Assembly: GCA_035575925.1 (NCBI GenBank)
Contig: DATLXK010000014.1
Span: 165,717 to 229,716 of the forward strand
Source: DASWTL01 sp035575925
Lineage (GTDB): Bacteria > Bacteroidota > Bacteroidia > Sphingobacteriales > Sphingobacteriaceae
Direction: 5' to 3'
DNA length: 64,000 nt
The stretch's first letter is position 1. Every line of letters starts with the position of its first letter. Positions 7,983-16,186 of the stretch are shown here, piece by piece. The notes beneath the pieces were generated by a model. That model was not told where the DNA came from, ran no database searches, and saw only the letters and a list, made by a program, of their open reading frames with translations. Both the position numbers and the translations under genes were made by a program.

Positions 7983-9320
7983 ATGTCATCTATACTTATA
8001 AAATCCGCAATCATCGTTAATGAAGGAAAGCAATTTACCAGTGATCTTTTTATTAAGGACGGTTTTATTGAACAAATTGCACCGCATATTGATAAACCTG
8101 CGGATAAAGAAATTAATGCAGAAGGATTATATGTGCTTCCTGGCTGTATTGATGACCAGGTACATTTCAGAGAGCCAGGCCTAACACATAAAGCTGATAT
8201 CTATACCGAAAGCCGGGCAGCTGTAGCAGGCGGGATTACTTCTTTCATGGAAATGCCGAATACTGTCCCCAATACACTTACACAGGAATTACTTGAAGAG
8301 AAATATCAGATTGCCTCACAAAGATCATTAGCAAATTATTCCTTCTACATGGGTGCAGCGAATGACAACCTTGATGAAGTATTAAAAACAGACACTCAAA
8401 ATGTATGTGGAATTAAGATTTTCATGGGATCATCCACGGGAAATATGTTGGTGGATAATGAAAAAACGCTTGAAAATATTTTTCAAAACTCACCCATGCT
8501 CATTGCCACACATTGTGAGGATGAAGAAATTATTAAAACCAACCTGACCCGGTTTAAACATGAATACGGAGAAAATATTACTCCGTCTATGCACCCTCTG
8601 ATCCGATCAACAGAGGCATGTTATGTATCTTCCAACGTGGCCATGGAGCTTGCAAGGCGATATAATTCCAGGCTGCATATTTTGCATATTTCAACAGCCG
8701 AGGAAGCTGAACTTTTTGATAATAAGATTCCCTTGAAAGATAAAAAGATCACAGCGGAAGCATGTATCCATCACTTGTGGTTTTCTGATAAAGATTATGC
8801 TTCTAAAGGTAACTGGATAAAGTGGAATCCGGCCATTAAAGCGGCTTCTGACCGTGAAGCAATCTTCCAGGCTGTATTAAATGATCATCTAGATGTTATC
8901 GCTACAGATCATGCGCCCCACACCATAGACGAAAAAACAAAACCCTACCTACAAGCTCCAGCCGGAGGGCCTTTAGTACAACATGCGTTAATTGCCATGC
9001 TGGAATTTTATCATCAGGGAAAGATATCACTTGAAAAAATAGCGGAGAAAATGGCCCATAATCCGGCTATCTGTTTTCAAATTAATAAAAGAGGTTTTAT
9101 TCGGGAAGGATATTGGGCAGATGTAGTTCTAATTGATCTGAATAAAAAACAGCAAATCAACAGGTCGGGAGTATTATCCAAATGTGGCTGGAGTCCTTTT
9201 GAAGGTATTACATTTAATTCTTCAGTTATTCATACTATTGTATCTGGCAATTTGGCTTTTACAAACGGAGATTTTAACGGGCAAAAGAGTGGGGAAAGGT
9301 TAATATTTGACAGAAACTAA
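7983..9320 (+). CDS. pyrC: Dihydroorotase (amidohydrolase family) with an altered first metal motif
   Basis: 445-residue enzyme of pyrimidine synthesis that cyclises carbamoyl-aspartate. The ORF can start at GTG 7977, but the ATG two codons later is preferred. The composite-domain N-terminus is followed by 'GCIDDQVHFREPG' at 54-66, where most dihydroorotases have DxHxH; here the first histidine is Gln59. Other active-site parts are intact: the carbamylated lysine region 'GIKIFMGSSTGNM', 'IATHCEDEE', 'LHILHIST' and 'VIATDHAPHT'. It could be a paralogue with modified metal binding or the normal Bacteroidota form. It stands alone, divergent from the helicase. Confidence 0.85.
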   Translation: MSSILIKSAIIVNEGKQFTSDLFIKDGFIEQIAPHIDKPADKEINAEGLYVLPGCIDDQVHFREPGLTHKADIYTESRAAVAGGITSFMEMPNTVPNTLTQELLEEKYQIASQRSLANYSFYMGAANDNLDEVLKTDTQNVCGIKIFMGSSTGNMLVDNEKTLENIFQNSPMLIATHCEDEEIIKTNLTRFKHEYGENITPSMHPLIRSTEACYVSSNVAMELARRYNSRLHILHISTAEEAELFDNKIPLKDKKITAEACIHHLWFSDKDYASKGNWIKWNPAIKAASDREAIFQAVLNDHLDVIATDHAPHTIDEKTKPYLQAPAGGPLVQHALIAMLEFYHQGKISLEKIAEKMAHNPAICFQINKRGFIREGYWADVVLIDLNKKQQINRSGVLSKCGWSPFEGITFNSSVIHTIVSGNLAFTNGDFNGQKSGERLIFDRN

Positions 9321-9330
9321 AACGCAACAG

Positions 9331-9377
9331 TAAATTATTTATAGAACCTTTATCTATTGCAGATAAGTAATAATTTA
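9331..9377. terminator. Possible hairpin between convergent genes
   Basis: Nested inverted repeats, TAAATTATT/AATAATTTA outside and TTATCT/AGATAA inside with loop ATTGC, lie between the ends of pyrC and the NlpC/P60 gene. AT-rich and without a clear T run, so only a weak terminator candidate. Confidence 0.35.
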
Positions 9378-9391
9378 TACACTGAAACCGA

Positions 9392-10606
9392 TCAGTTACT
9401 TATATACCACGGATGGTTTTCCACTTTAGTAATTTCCGGATTTCCAATTACAGTAAGCATCCGGCGAGCACTTACCAGAGTACGTGTCTGAAAATCATCG
9501 TAATTTAATGAACCTGGAAGCATGCTGTTAATTCTTACCAAACCTGCTGCCTGTATAAATTCACCATTACCGATATAAATAGCTGTATGCGTTACTCTTG
9601 CATTTGGGCGCTTGGCATTGGTACCAGCTGCAAAAAATAATAAATCGCCAGGCTGTAAATTTTTTAAGCTTTTTTCTAAACTTACTGTATCTGCATCCAG
9701 TATATCAACTGATTGCCCTATTAATGCTTGTTGAGAGGCATCTCTAGGAAGAATAATTCCATTTAAAAAGAAACTTGTCTTAGTAAACCCACTGCAATCC
9801 ACTCCTTTGGTTGATGTACCTCCCCATAAATATGGGATGCCTATCATAGACTTGGCAGAATTTAATATTTGCTGGGCACTTGGATTTGGTCTTTTCACCC
9901 ATTTTTTAAAATTTTCAGCATTTTTTATAGGTATAAAGGCTATGCGGTTATCAGGGTATGCAACCTTATAAAAAGCTCCTTCTTTACCAATTAATTTAAG
10001 AATATTTCCCTTTACCAGATCGGATACCCGGGTTGCAGTTTCTGCAGAAGTTTTATAAGAGTATCCAAAATCCTGAGTGAAAACAATTTTTTCTGAGGAC
10101 TTCCACAGTTTAAATTCCTTTTCATCCATCAACCTGATACCACCCGGATCAGTCCAGGACAAATATTTATCAGGCGTGCGGATCAAATAATAATCGCGAT
10201 CTTTTTTTAATACTTCAACAGGAGTACCCAGCAGCATTTGAGTTGCAAGTTCAGAAGAATGACCAGGAACAGAACGATTATTGCTTACAGACAAATTCGC
10301 AACAGCATATATTTTTCCGTTCAGATCAGCTGCCGGTAATAAATTCGAATTGACATGCAATAAAATATTTTCCTCCGTAAGAGATCTTTTAAATTCATAC
10401 AACGCCTCTTTTTCCGTTGTTTCTACATAAATAGATTGCTGCACCAAATCCGTAGTGCTTTCAAATAGTGCGGTCCTTTTATCAGGCGCATATTTATGTT
10501 TAATTGAAACTTCAAGATCATCTATCTTTTTAACTAAAGTAGAGTCAGCATAAGCCGTACCTTGTATCAGTATAACAATAAAAAAAAACAGAGAATACTT
10601 TGTCAT
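9392..10606 (-). CDS. Secreted NlpC/P60 cell-wall hydrolase with SH3-like domains
   Basis: 404 residues with a signal peptide (hydrophobic 5-17, 'TAYADS'). The middle has two bacterial SH3-like segments (about 98-160 and 175-232). The C-terminal NlpC/P60 domain (about 245-385) has 'GIPYLWGGTSTKGVDCSGF' with catalytic Cys271 and 'VTHTAIYIGNG' with His340. Such enzymes cut the D-Glu to diamino-acid bond in peptidoglycan peptides. The frame opens at GTG 10609, immediately followed by the ATG at 10606, which I take as the start. Single gene, divergent from hscA. Confidence 0.88.
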   Translation of the reverse strand: MTKYSLFFFIVILIQGTAYADSTLVKKIDDLEVSIKHKYAPDKRTALFESTTDLVQQSIYVETTEKEALYEFKRSLTEENILLHVNSNLLPAADLNGKIYAVANLSVSNNRSVPGHSSELATQMLLGTPVEVLKKDRDYYLIRTPDKYLSWTDPGGIRLMDEKEFKLWKSSEKIVFTQDFGYSYKTSAETATRVSDLVKGNILKLIGKEGAFYKVAYPDNRIAFIPIKNAENFKKWVKRPNPSAQQILNSAKSMIGIPYLWGGTSTKGVDCSGFTKTSFFLNGIILPRDASQQALIGQSVDILDADTVSLEKSLKNLQPGDLLFFAAGTNAKRPNARVTHTAIYIGNGEFIQAAGLVRINSMLPGSLNYDDFQTRTLVSARRMLTVIGNPEITKVENHPWYISN

Positions 10607-10725
10607 CACCTTTCCTCAATTAGTATCCTTAAATCTACACTAATTTTGCAATTATGAATACTAAAACGTAAAAAGTACATGTAATTATTCAAAAAAAATA
10701 AAAAATAACTTATCAATAAACTAAA

Positions 10726-10733
10726 TAACTTTG
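10726..10733 (+). promoter_or_regulatory. Candidate -7 promoter element of hscA
   Basis: TAACTTTG, exact TAnnTTTG, 13 bp before the ATG. The upstream 50 bp is very A-rich, with no clear -33 TTTG. Confidence 0.5.
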
Positions 10734-10746
10734 CCGTTCAATTATT

Positions 10747-12603
10747 ATGGCCAAAATTTCTATAAATCTCGCTACCGGTTCCCTGCAGAAAAAAGATATT
10801 ATTATTGGCATTGATTTAGGTACAACCAACAGTCTTATCGCATTTATTTCTTCTGAAGGCGATCCGCAGGTCATTAATGATACAGGTAAAGGTGTTTTAG
10901 TGCCCTCAATTGTGCATTTTTCCAATACAGGCGAAATCAAAGTAGGCATTGAAGCTCAGGATTATCTGATCACAGATCCTGCAAACACTATATACTCTGT
11001 AAAACGCCTTCTTGGGCGATCTTATCATGATCTTGAAAATCATAAAGACTTCTTTTCTTATAAAATATTGGACGATGACTCCGACAGTTTGGTTAAAATA
11101 AAAGTTGGAGATAAGTTTTACACTCCTATTGAGCTTTCAAGCTTTATACTTAAAGAATTAAAGAACAGGGCTGAACATGCGCTTAAAACACCGGTTACCC
11201 GGGCTGTAATTACTGTGCCGGCATATTTTAATGACAGCCAGCGCCAGGCTACACGAGATGCAGGTAAATTAGCCGGATTAGATATTTTACGAATAGTTAA
11301 TGAACCTACAGCAGCAAGCCTTGCCTACGGGATTGGGTTAAATCCCGAAGAGGAAAAAACAATTGCCGTATATGATTTGGGTGGCGGAACATTTGATGTA
11401 TCCATCCTTAAGATACAGAACGGTATATTTGAGGTGCTTTCTACTAATGGAAATACCTTTTTAGGCGGGGATGATTTTGATCGGGCTATTGTTAACTATT
11501 GGGTTGAAAGTAATAATCTGGATATAAAAGAGGTGCTCGACAATCCCGAACTTTCCCAGGCACTACGGTTAAAGGCCGAGGAGGCTAAAAAAGCACTTAC
11601 CACTCAGAATTTATTTAATGACTTTGTTGGAGAGATTCCATGTGCAATAGCTCGCACAACATTTGAAGAGTTGATCTTACCCAAACTTAACGAAACCATA
11701 GTGTGCTGCATTAATGCTTTACAAGATGCCGGTATATCTGTAAATGACATTGATGAAGTGGTTATGGTTGGTGGATCAACCCGTACACCATTGGTAAAGA
11801 AACTGGTTGCCGAACTTTTTAAAAAACCGGTACATGATAAAATAAATCCGGATGAAGTTGTAGCGCTTGGAGCTGCAATACAGGCCGATATACTTGCCGG
11901 TAACAGGAAAGATATTCTTTTACTGGATGTTACGCCGCTTTCCTTAGGAATTGAAACCATGGGCGGACTAATGGATATACTTGTTCCACGCAATTCAAAG
12001 ATTCCTACAAAAGCCGGAAGGCAATACTCTACCTCTGTTGATGGCCAGGTGAACATGAAGATTTCAGTTTTTCAAGGTGAACGCGACCTCGTAAAAGAAA
12101 ACCGTAAGCTTGCTGAATTTGACCTTAAAGGTATTCCGGCAATGCCAGCAGGGTTTCCAAAAGTGGATATCAATTTTTTGCTGAATGCCGACGGAATTTT
12201 AACTGTTCAGGCTTTAGAACTTAGGTCTGGGGTAAAACAGGAAATAGAAGTTAAACCAACTTATGGCTTAACTGATCAGGAAGTAGAGCAAATGCTGCTG
12301 GATTCGATAACCTATGCAAAAGAAGATGTATCTCAACGTATGTTGATTGAAGCAAGAACCGAGGGAGAACAAATGGTATATACTGCAGAGCGATTTATTG
12401 AAAACAACGGTTCTTACCTTTCGCAAATAGAAATCCTTAAAACTACAGAATATATCAATTCTTTAAAGAATGCATTAACTGCCGGTAATAAAGATTTAAT
12501 ACTCAAAAAACTGGATGAGTTGAATGAGTTTACACGCCCATTTGCCGAAAGACTGATGGATCAGGCGATTTCAACGGCAATGAAGGGAAAGGCTATCGAG
12601 TAA
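10747..12603 (+). CDS. hscA: Hsp70 family chaperone, HscA-like (Fe-S cluster assembly)
   Basis: 618 residues, the length of HscA and shorter than most DnaK proteins. The ATPase domain has 'GIDLGTTNSL', 'VNEPTAASLAYG', 'YDLGGGTFDVSIL' and 'VMVGGSTRTPLVKKL'; the substrate domain begins at 'LLDVTPLSLGIETMGG'. The N-terminal extension before 'IIIGIDLGTTN' and the text 'TVPAYFNDSQRQATRDAGKL' resemble HscA. HscA acts with HscB on IscU in iron-sulfur cluster transfer. No hscB or isc gene is adjacent here, so a general DnaK-paralogue role remains possible. Confidence 0.85.
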   Translation: MAKISINLATGSLQKKDIIIGIDLGTTNSLIAFISSEGDPQVINDTGKGVLVPSIVHFSNTGEIKVGIEAQDYLITDPANTIYSVKRLLGRSYHDLENHKDFFSYKILDDDSDSLVKIKVGDKFYTPIELSSFILKELKNRAEHALKTPVTRAVITVPAYFNDSQRQATRDAGKLAGLDILRIVNEPTAASLAYGIGLNPEEEKTIAVYDLGGGTFDVSILKIQNGIFEVLSTNGNTFLGGDDFDRAIVNYWVESNNLDIKEVLDNPELSQALRLKAEEAKKALTTQNLFNDFVGEIPCAIARTTFEELILPKLNETIVCCINALQDAGISVNDIDEVVMVGGSTRTPLVKKLVAELFKKPVHDKINPDEVVALGAAIQADILAGNRKDILLLDVTPLSLGIETMGGLMDILVPRNSKIPTKAGRQYSTSVDGQVNMKISVFQGERDLVKENRKLAEFDLKGIPAMPAGFPKVDINFLLNADGILTVQALELRSGVKQEIEVKPTYGLTDQEVEQMLLDSITYAKEDVSQRMLIEARTEGEQMVYTAERFIENNGSYLSQIEILKTTEYINSLKNALTAGNKDLILKKLDELNEFTRPFAERLMDQAISTAMKGKAIE

Positions 12604-12608
12604 GTTAA

Positions 12609-12638
12609 AAATTGGATGCAAACTTGTACATCCAATTT
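12609..12638. terminator. Bidirectional hairpin between hscA and the next convergent gene
   Basis: Perfect 10-bp stem AAATTGGATG/CATCCAATTT with a 10-nt loop, between two converging stop codons. The flanks are A/T-rich on both sides, so it can serve both strands, although the T run is short. Confidence 0.6.
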
Positions 12639-12646
12639 AATTAGAT

Positions 12647-12955
12647 TTAATCCTGACGACCTTCCATGGCCTCTCTTATAATTTCCTGCTCACGTAATCC
12701 TTCGATGTTATTCTTTTTGCCATATTCATCTTTAGATTCTTCAAAACTTTCTAGGATCTCACCAATTTTATCCAGGTTATCAGCAACATTCTGATGCATA
12801 ACCGGCAAAATCCTTTCAAGGGTTTTATTGCTTAGATCAAAATTATCCACCTCAATCTTGGCAATTTTCTGAACAATAGCAGTTTGACTATTCTTTAAAT
12901 CTTCCAGTTCCCTGGTGATTTTTTCCATTAACTCAAATTTTTTCAGCTTATCCAT
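12647..12955 (-). CDS. Hypothetical coiled-coil protein
   Basis: 102 residues, no signal peptide or membrane helix, very rich in Lys and Glu. Two helical stretches (about 1-35 and 55-85) have the spacing of a coiled coil. The family is not recognised. It is transcribed in the same direction as riboflavin synthase but starts 88 bp after that gene stops. ORF length, clean ATG and normal composition support a real gene. Confidence 0.6.
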   Translation of the reverse strand: MDKLKKFELMEKITRELEDLKNSQTAIVQKIAKIEVDNFDLSNKTLERILPVMHQNVADNLDKIGEILESFEESKDEYGKKNNIEGLREQEIIREAMEGRQD

Positions 12956-13042
12956 ATATTTCTAATAAAGTTTATTATGAACCTATATGCAATTATACTG
13001 CCATTATAACTTTTCAGATTTTATTTCTTTTAACTGAGCCGT

Positions 13043-13627
13043 TTAACGCTGCATTAACCGTGCAACATATTTTCCGATTATATCAAATTCTAAATTTACA
13101 GCATCTCCTACTTTAATTTTCTGCATGTTGGTATGCTCAAACGTATAAGGTATTACAGCAACAGAGAACGAATTGTCTTTGGAATTGAATACCGTTAAAC
13201 TGATTCCATTGACACAAATTGATCCTTTCTCCACAGTGACGTTTTCATGCTTAACGTCATAACAAAAGTTAAATTCCCAACTCCCCTCCATCTCTTTAAA
13301 CCCCATGCATGTTGCAGTTTGGTCTACATGTCCCTGTACAATATGGCCATCCAAACGTGCATTCAATAGCATACATCGTTCTAAATTTACAAGATCATTA
13401 ATTTTCAGACTTGCCAGATTAGACTTTTTGAGTGTTTCTGCTATTGCAGTAACCGTATGGTTCCCATCCGCAATATTTACTACAGTTAAACAAACACCAT
13501 TGTGAGACACACTCTGATCAATTTTTAATTCATTAGAAATTGATGAGGAAACTACCAGGTGAATGTTCTCTCCTTCTATACTGATATCAGTTACTTCCCC
13601 TAAAGTTTCTATAATTCCTGTAAACAT
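13043..13627 (-). CDS. ribE: Riboflavin synthase, alpha chain
   Basis: 194-residue cytoplasmic enzyme that converts two 6,7-dimethyl-8-ribityllumazine molecules into riboflavin. It begins 'MFTGIIETLGEV', the family N-terminus, and contains two lumazine-binding repeats. The first has 'SVSHNGVCLTVV' and the second 'EKGSICVNGISLTVF', with 'LDGHIVQGHVDQTA' linking them. Length is normal for the trimeric enzyme. I looked for an FMN riboswitch in the 150 bp upstream and see none. Confidence 0.93.
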   Translation of the reverse strand: MFTGIIETLGEVTDISIEGENIHLVVSSSISNELKIDQSVSHNGVCLTVVNIADGNHTVTAIAETLKKSNLASLKINDLVNLERCMLLNARLDGHIVQGHVDQTATCMGFKEMEGSWEFNFCYDVKHENVTVEKGSICVNGISLTVFNSKDNSFSVAVIPYTFEHTNMQKIKVGDAVNLEFDIIGKYVARLMQR

Positions 13628-13778
13628 AAGTTTTGAGTGTTAAGATGTAGCCCGCCCGGTGAATAACCGTTTGGATAAGATTAAGATCCGTACACTAACT
13701 GCCCGGCATACGGCGGAAGTGTTAAAACTTATTCAATACTGTCACGCTCTTTTGGCAGTCGACATTATGCACTATTAA

Positions 13779-13943
13779 TTATTTTTGCCCTACAAGTTTA
13801 TCATTACTTTGAGCAAGTTTACTTTTTATGTACTCTTTCAACTGCTCAAAAGTCATATTCTGAGTTTCAGAACTAATTTTTTCTCTTATTTCCCGCATCA
13901 TTATTACTGCGTCGAATTCTTTCTCCCTTTTAATCGTCTCCAT
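13779..13943 (-). CDS. 54-residue partner of the PIN protein, probable antitoxin
   Basis: This short frame is easily missed. It starts at ATG 13943, overlapping the last 14 bp of the PIN gene, and encodes 54 residues ending in 'SNDKLVGQK'. It reads 'MRE' then 'IREKISSETQNMTFEQLKEY', a helical, charged pattern I associate with small proteins next to PIN genes in Bacteroidota (recalled, not searched). The overlap implies translational coupling. If it is the antitoxin, its place after the toxin reverses the common order. Confidence 0.6.
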   Translation of the reverse strand: METIKREKEFDAVIMMREIREKISSETQNMTFEQLKEYIKSKLAQSNDKLVGQK

Positions 13944-14394
13944 AATTAATTAAATCTTTTGGACTTCTTATTTCAATCATAGAATACCCCAGTTTCAGAT
14001 TAACAGAATTATATCCCTTAATTCTGTCGAGATTAACAATATGCTTAAAATTCCAACTTGCTAAAACATCTACTTTATTAATGGTCGCAAGAGCAATGTG
14101 TCGGCAATCCTCTAAACTAGTCTTGCCAACTACCCTTTCAACAATATATTTGTGAGCAAGTTCTATAGCTTCTTTTGTCAAGTCCACACGCTGGAATTTA
14201 TCAGCTGAATATTTAAGTAGATGTTCTCTGACTTCGGAAGGAGCATTTAATAACTCAAGGTCAAGCAAATCAGACACAACGAATATTATTTCATTATTTT
14301 CGAATCGTTCAAATAACTTTAAGGTCACTTCTTTGAATTCTATATCGAAATAACCACCGACTACAGAAGTATCTATATAAATTCTTTGCTTCAT
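13930..14394 (-). CDS. PIN domain protein, probable VapC-like RNase toxin
   Basis: 154 residues with the PIN fold pattern: 'IYIDTSVVGGYFD' with Asp8 at the first strand, an acidic 'DLLDLELLNAP' region, 'GKTSLEDCRHIALATIN' with the third acidic residue, and 'VDVLASWNFKHIVNL' with the fourth. PIN proteins use these carboxylates to bind metal and cut RNA. The downstream 54-residue gene is the likely antitoxin. An exact -7 element lies 12 bp upstream. The locus sits between accC and ribE with no mobile-element remnants seen. Confidence 0.8.
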   Translation of the reverse strand: MKQRIYIDTSVVGGYFDIEFKEVTLKLFERFENNEIIFVVSDLLDLELLNAPSEVREHLLKYSADKFQRVDLTKEAIELAHKYIVERVVGKTSLEDCRHIALATINKVDVLASWNFKHIVNLDRIKGYNSVNLKLGYSMIEIRSPKDLINYGDD

Positions 14395-14406
14395 GATCTG
14401 TTAATA

Positions 14407-14414
14407 CAAAGATA
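14407..14414 (-). promoter_or_regulatory. Candidate -7 promoter element of the PIN operon
   Basis: TATCTTTG on the minus strand, exact TAnnTTTG, ending 12 bp before the PIN start codon. Confidence 0.5.
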
Positions 14415-14484
14415 CTTAAATTGTTGCCGTATACAGTTGGTAATATTGTACATACCATGCGGGTGAACCTCGCTAATGAACTAC

Positions 14485-14496
14485 GTACGAACGTAC
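14485..14496. promoter_or_regulatory. Perfect 12-bp inverted repeat upstream of the PIN operon
   Basis: GTACG-AA-CGTAC, flanked by AC and AA, about 90 bp upstream of the PIN start and 44 bp from the accC stop. It could be an operator or a chance palindrome; the distance from the -7 element (about 70 bp) is long for simple repression. Confidence 0.3.
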
Positions 14497-14539
14497 AAAG
14501 CAGATATCAATACATATCTACGATCATACATTTCAAAAA

Positions 14540-16024
14540 TCAATTCAGTTCTCTACGGTTCTTTTGCCAATTGGAAATCACATTTTGTGTAGATGTATTA
14601 ACGGGTGAATTTGCTTTATTAAACAGGCTCGCTGCTATTAAAACTGCAATCATTGCTTCAGCCTCGTTTCCATCTTCTAAAGATTCCGGCGTGAAATAGT
14701 TTTTAACAAAATGTGTATCAAACCTTCCTGAAATAAAAGCCTCATGCTGCATCACAAACTTTCCGAATGGAAGGGTTGTTTCAATTCCTGTAATGTGATA
14801 TTCATCTATCGCTCTGATCATGCGTTTTATTGCTTCATCCCGATTCTCTGCATAGACAACTAATTTAGCAATCATGGGATCATAATAAATTGGAATTTCC
14901 ATTCCCTGTTCAAAGCCATCGTCAACCCTGATTCCCGGACCTTGAGGTGGTTTATAAGTTTGTAGGGTTCCGATATCCGGAAGAAAATTATTTTTTGGAT
15001 CTTCTGCATACACCCGCAGCTCAATAGCATGACCGTTTATTTTCAAGTCTTCCTGTTTAAAACTGATTGCCTCACCGCGGGCAATTTTTATTTGTTCTTT
15101 AACCAGATCTATACCTGTTATCATTTCAGTCACCGGGTGCTCTACCTGCAAACGGGTATTCATCTCCAGAAAATAGAAATTGAGATCTTCATCAAGTATA
15201 AACTCTACCGTGCCGGCTCCGGTATAATTGCATGAACGGGCCACGTCAACAGCACTTTTTCCCATTTTATCGCGCAGTTCAGGTGTTAATACCGATGAAG
15301 GAGCCTCCTCAATTACCTTTTGATACCTTCTCTGAACAGAACAATCGCGCTCAAACAAATGAACAATATTTCCATAATTATCTCCTAAAACCTGTATTTC
15401 TATGTGCCGGGGAGAAGAGACATATCGCTCGATAAAAACAGAGCCATCCCCAAATGCGGAAGTTGCTTCTGAAACTGCTAATTGCATCTGTTCTTCAAAG
15501 GAACCAGCGTCTTCAACAATTCGCATACCTTTTCCACCGCCCCCGGCCGCAGCTTTTATTAATATAGGAAACCCCACTTCGTCAGCCCGTTTTTTGGCTT
15601 CAGCAACATCAGTAATAGCTTCTTCCGTTCCCGGAACCATGGGGATTTTAAACTTTAACGCAGCGGATTTCGCTGAAAGTTTATTTCCCATAATTTCCAT
15701 AGCTTCAGGGGAAGGCCCAATTAGAATTAATCCGGCTTCCTTTACTGCTCTTGCAAATTCTGCATTTTCTGATAAGAACCCATAGCCCGGATGAATTGCT
15801 TCAGCACCAGTGGATTTGCATGCAGCTATTATTTTTTCTGCCGATAAATAAGATTCCCGGGATGCTGGTGGACCAATAAAAACGGCTTCATCCGCATAAC
15901 GTACATGAAGCGAATTCCGGTCAGCCTCTGAAAAGACTGCAACGGTCTTTATATTCATTTCTTTGGCCGAGCGCATTATTCGCAATGCTATCTCACCTCT
16001 GTTTGCTACAAGAACTTTATTCAT
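14540..16024 (-). CDS. accC: Biotin carboxylase subunit (acetyl-CoA or propionyl-CoA carboxylase)
   Basis: 494-residue ATP-grasp enzyme that carboxylates biotin on its carrier protein. The N-terminus 'MNKVLVANRGEIALRI' fits the family exactly, so I start at the ATG 16024 rather than 33 bp upstream at ATG 16057. The ATP loop 'AAAGGGGKGMR' and 'LEMNTRLQVEHPVTE' are intact. It has an extra C-terminal tail of about 45 residues ('DGNEAEAMIAVLIAAS' onward) compared with the short E. coli enzyme. No biotin carrier or carboxyltransferase gene is adjacent, so acetyl-CoA versus propionyl-CoA use cannot be decided here. Confidence 0.9.
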   Translation of the reverse strand: MNKVLVANRGEIALRIMRSAKEMNIKTVAVFSEADRNSLHVRYADEAVFIGPPASRESYLSAEKIIAACKSTGAEAIHPGYGFLSENAEFARAVKEAGLILIGPSPEAMEIMGNKLSAKSAALKFKIPMVPGTEEAITDVAEAKKRADEVGFPILIKAAAGGGGKGMRIVEDAGSFEEQMQLAVSEATSAFGDGSVFIERYVSSPRHIEIQVLGDNYGNIVHLFERDCSVQRRYQKVIEEAPSSVLTPELRDKMGKSAVDVARSCNYTGAGTVEFILDEDLNFYFLEMNTRLQVEHPVTEMITGIDLVKEQIKIARGEAISFKQEDLKINGHAIELRVYAEDPKNNFLPDIGTLQTYKPPQGPGIRVDDGFEQGMEIPIYYDPMIAKLVVYAENRDEAIKRMIRAIDEYHITGIETTLPFGKFVMQHEAFISGRFDTHFVKNYFTPESLEDGNEAEAMIAVLIAASLFNKANSPVNTSTQNVISNWQKNRRELN

Positions 16025-16135
16025 TACAAAAGGAGTTGAGTATTGAGGTCCAGGCATTGATACAATAGCCTATGGGAAGAGACATTAATTCCATTTTTAT
16101 TACAGGAGCATGGAAGTTTATTATCACAATTATTA

Positions 16136-16143
16136 CAAATGTA
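16136..16143 (-). promoter_or_regulatory. Candidate -7 promoter element of accC
   Basis: TACATTTG on the minus strand, exact TAnnTTTG, about 110 bp before the accC start. It lies inside a short palindrome ATTACA-AA-TGTAAT. Confidence 0.4.
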
Positions 16144-16186
16144 ATTTTTTTTGGATAAGCACGAAAAGTATACCTGATAGGTAATA

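Noticed and set aside
11604..12056. 150-codon minus-strand frame inside hscA
   Set aside because: Shadow of the chaperone gene, with no sensible protein features.
13628..13778. FMN riboswitch upstream of riboflavin synthase
   Set aside because: I looked for the conserved RFN elements in this stretch and found none; the region holds only loose AT/GC patches.
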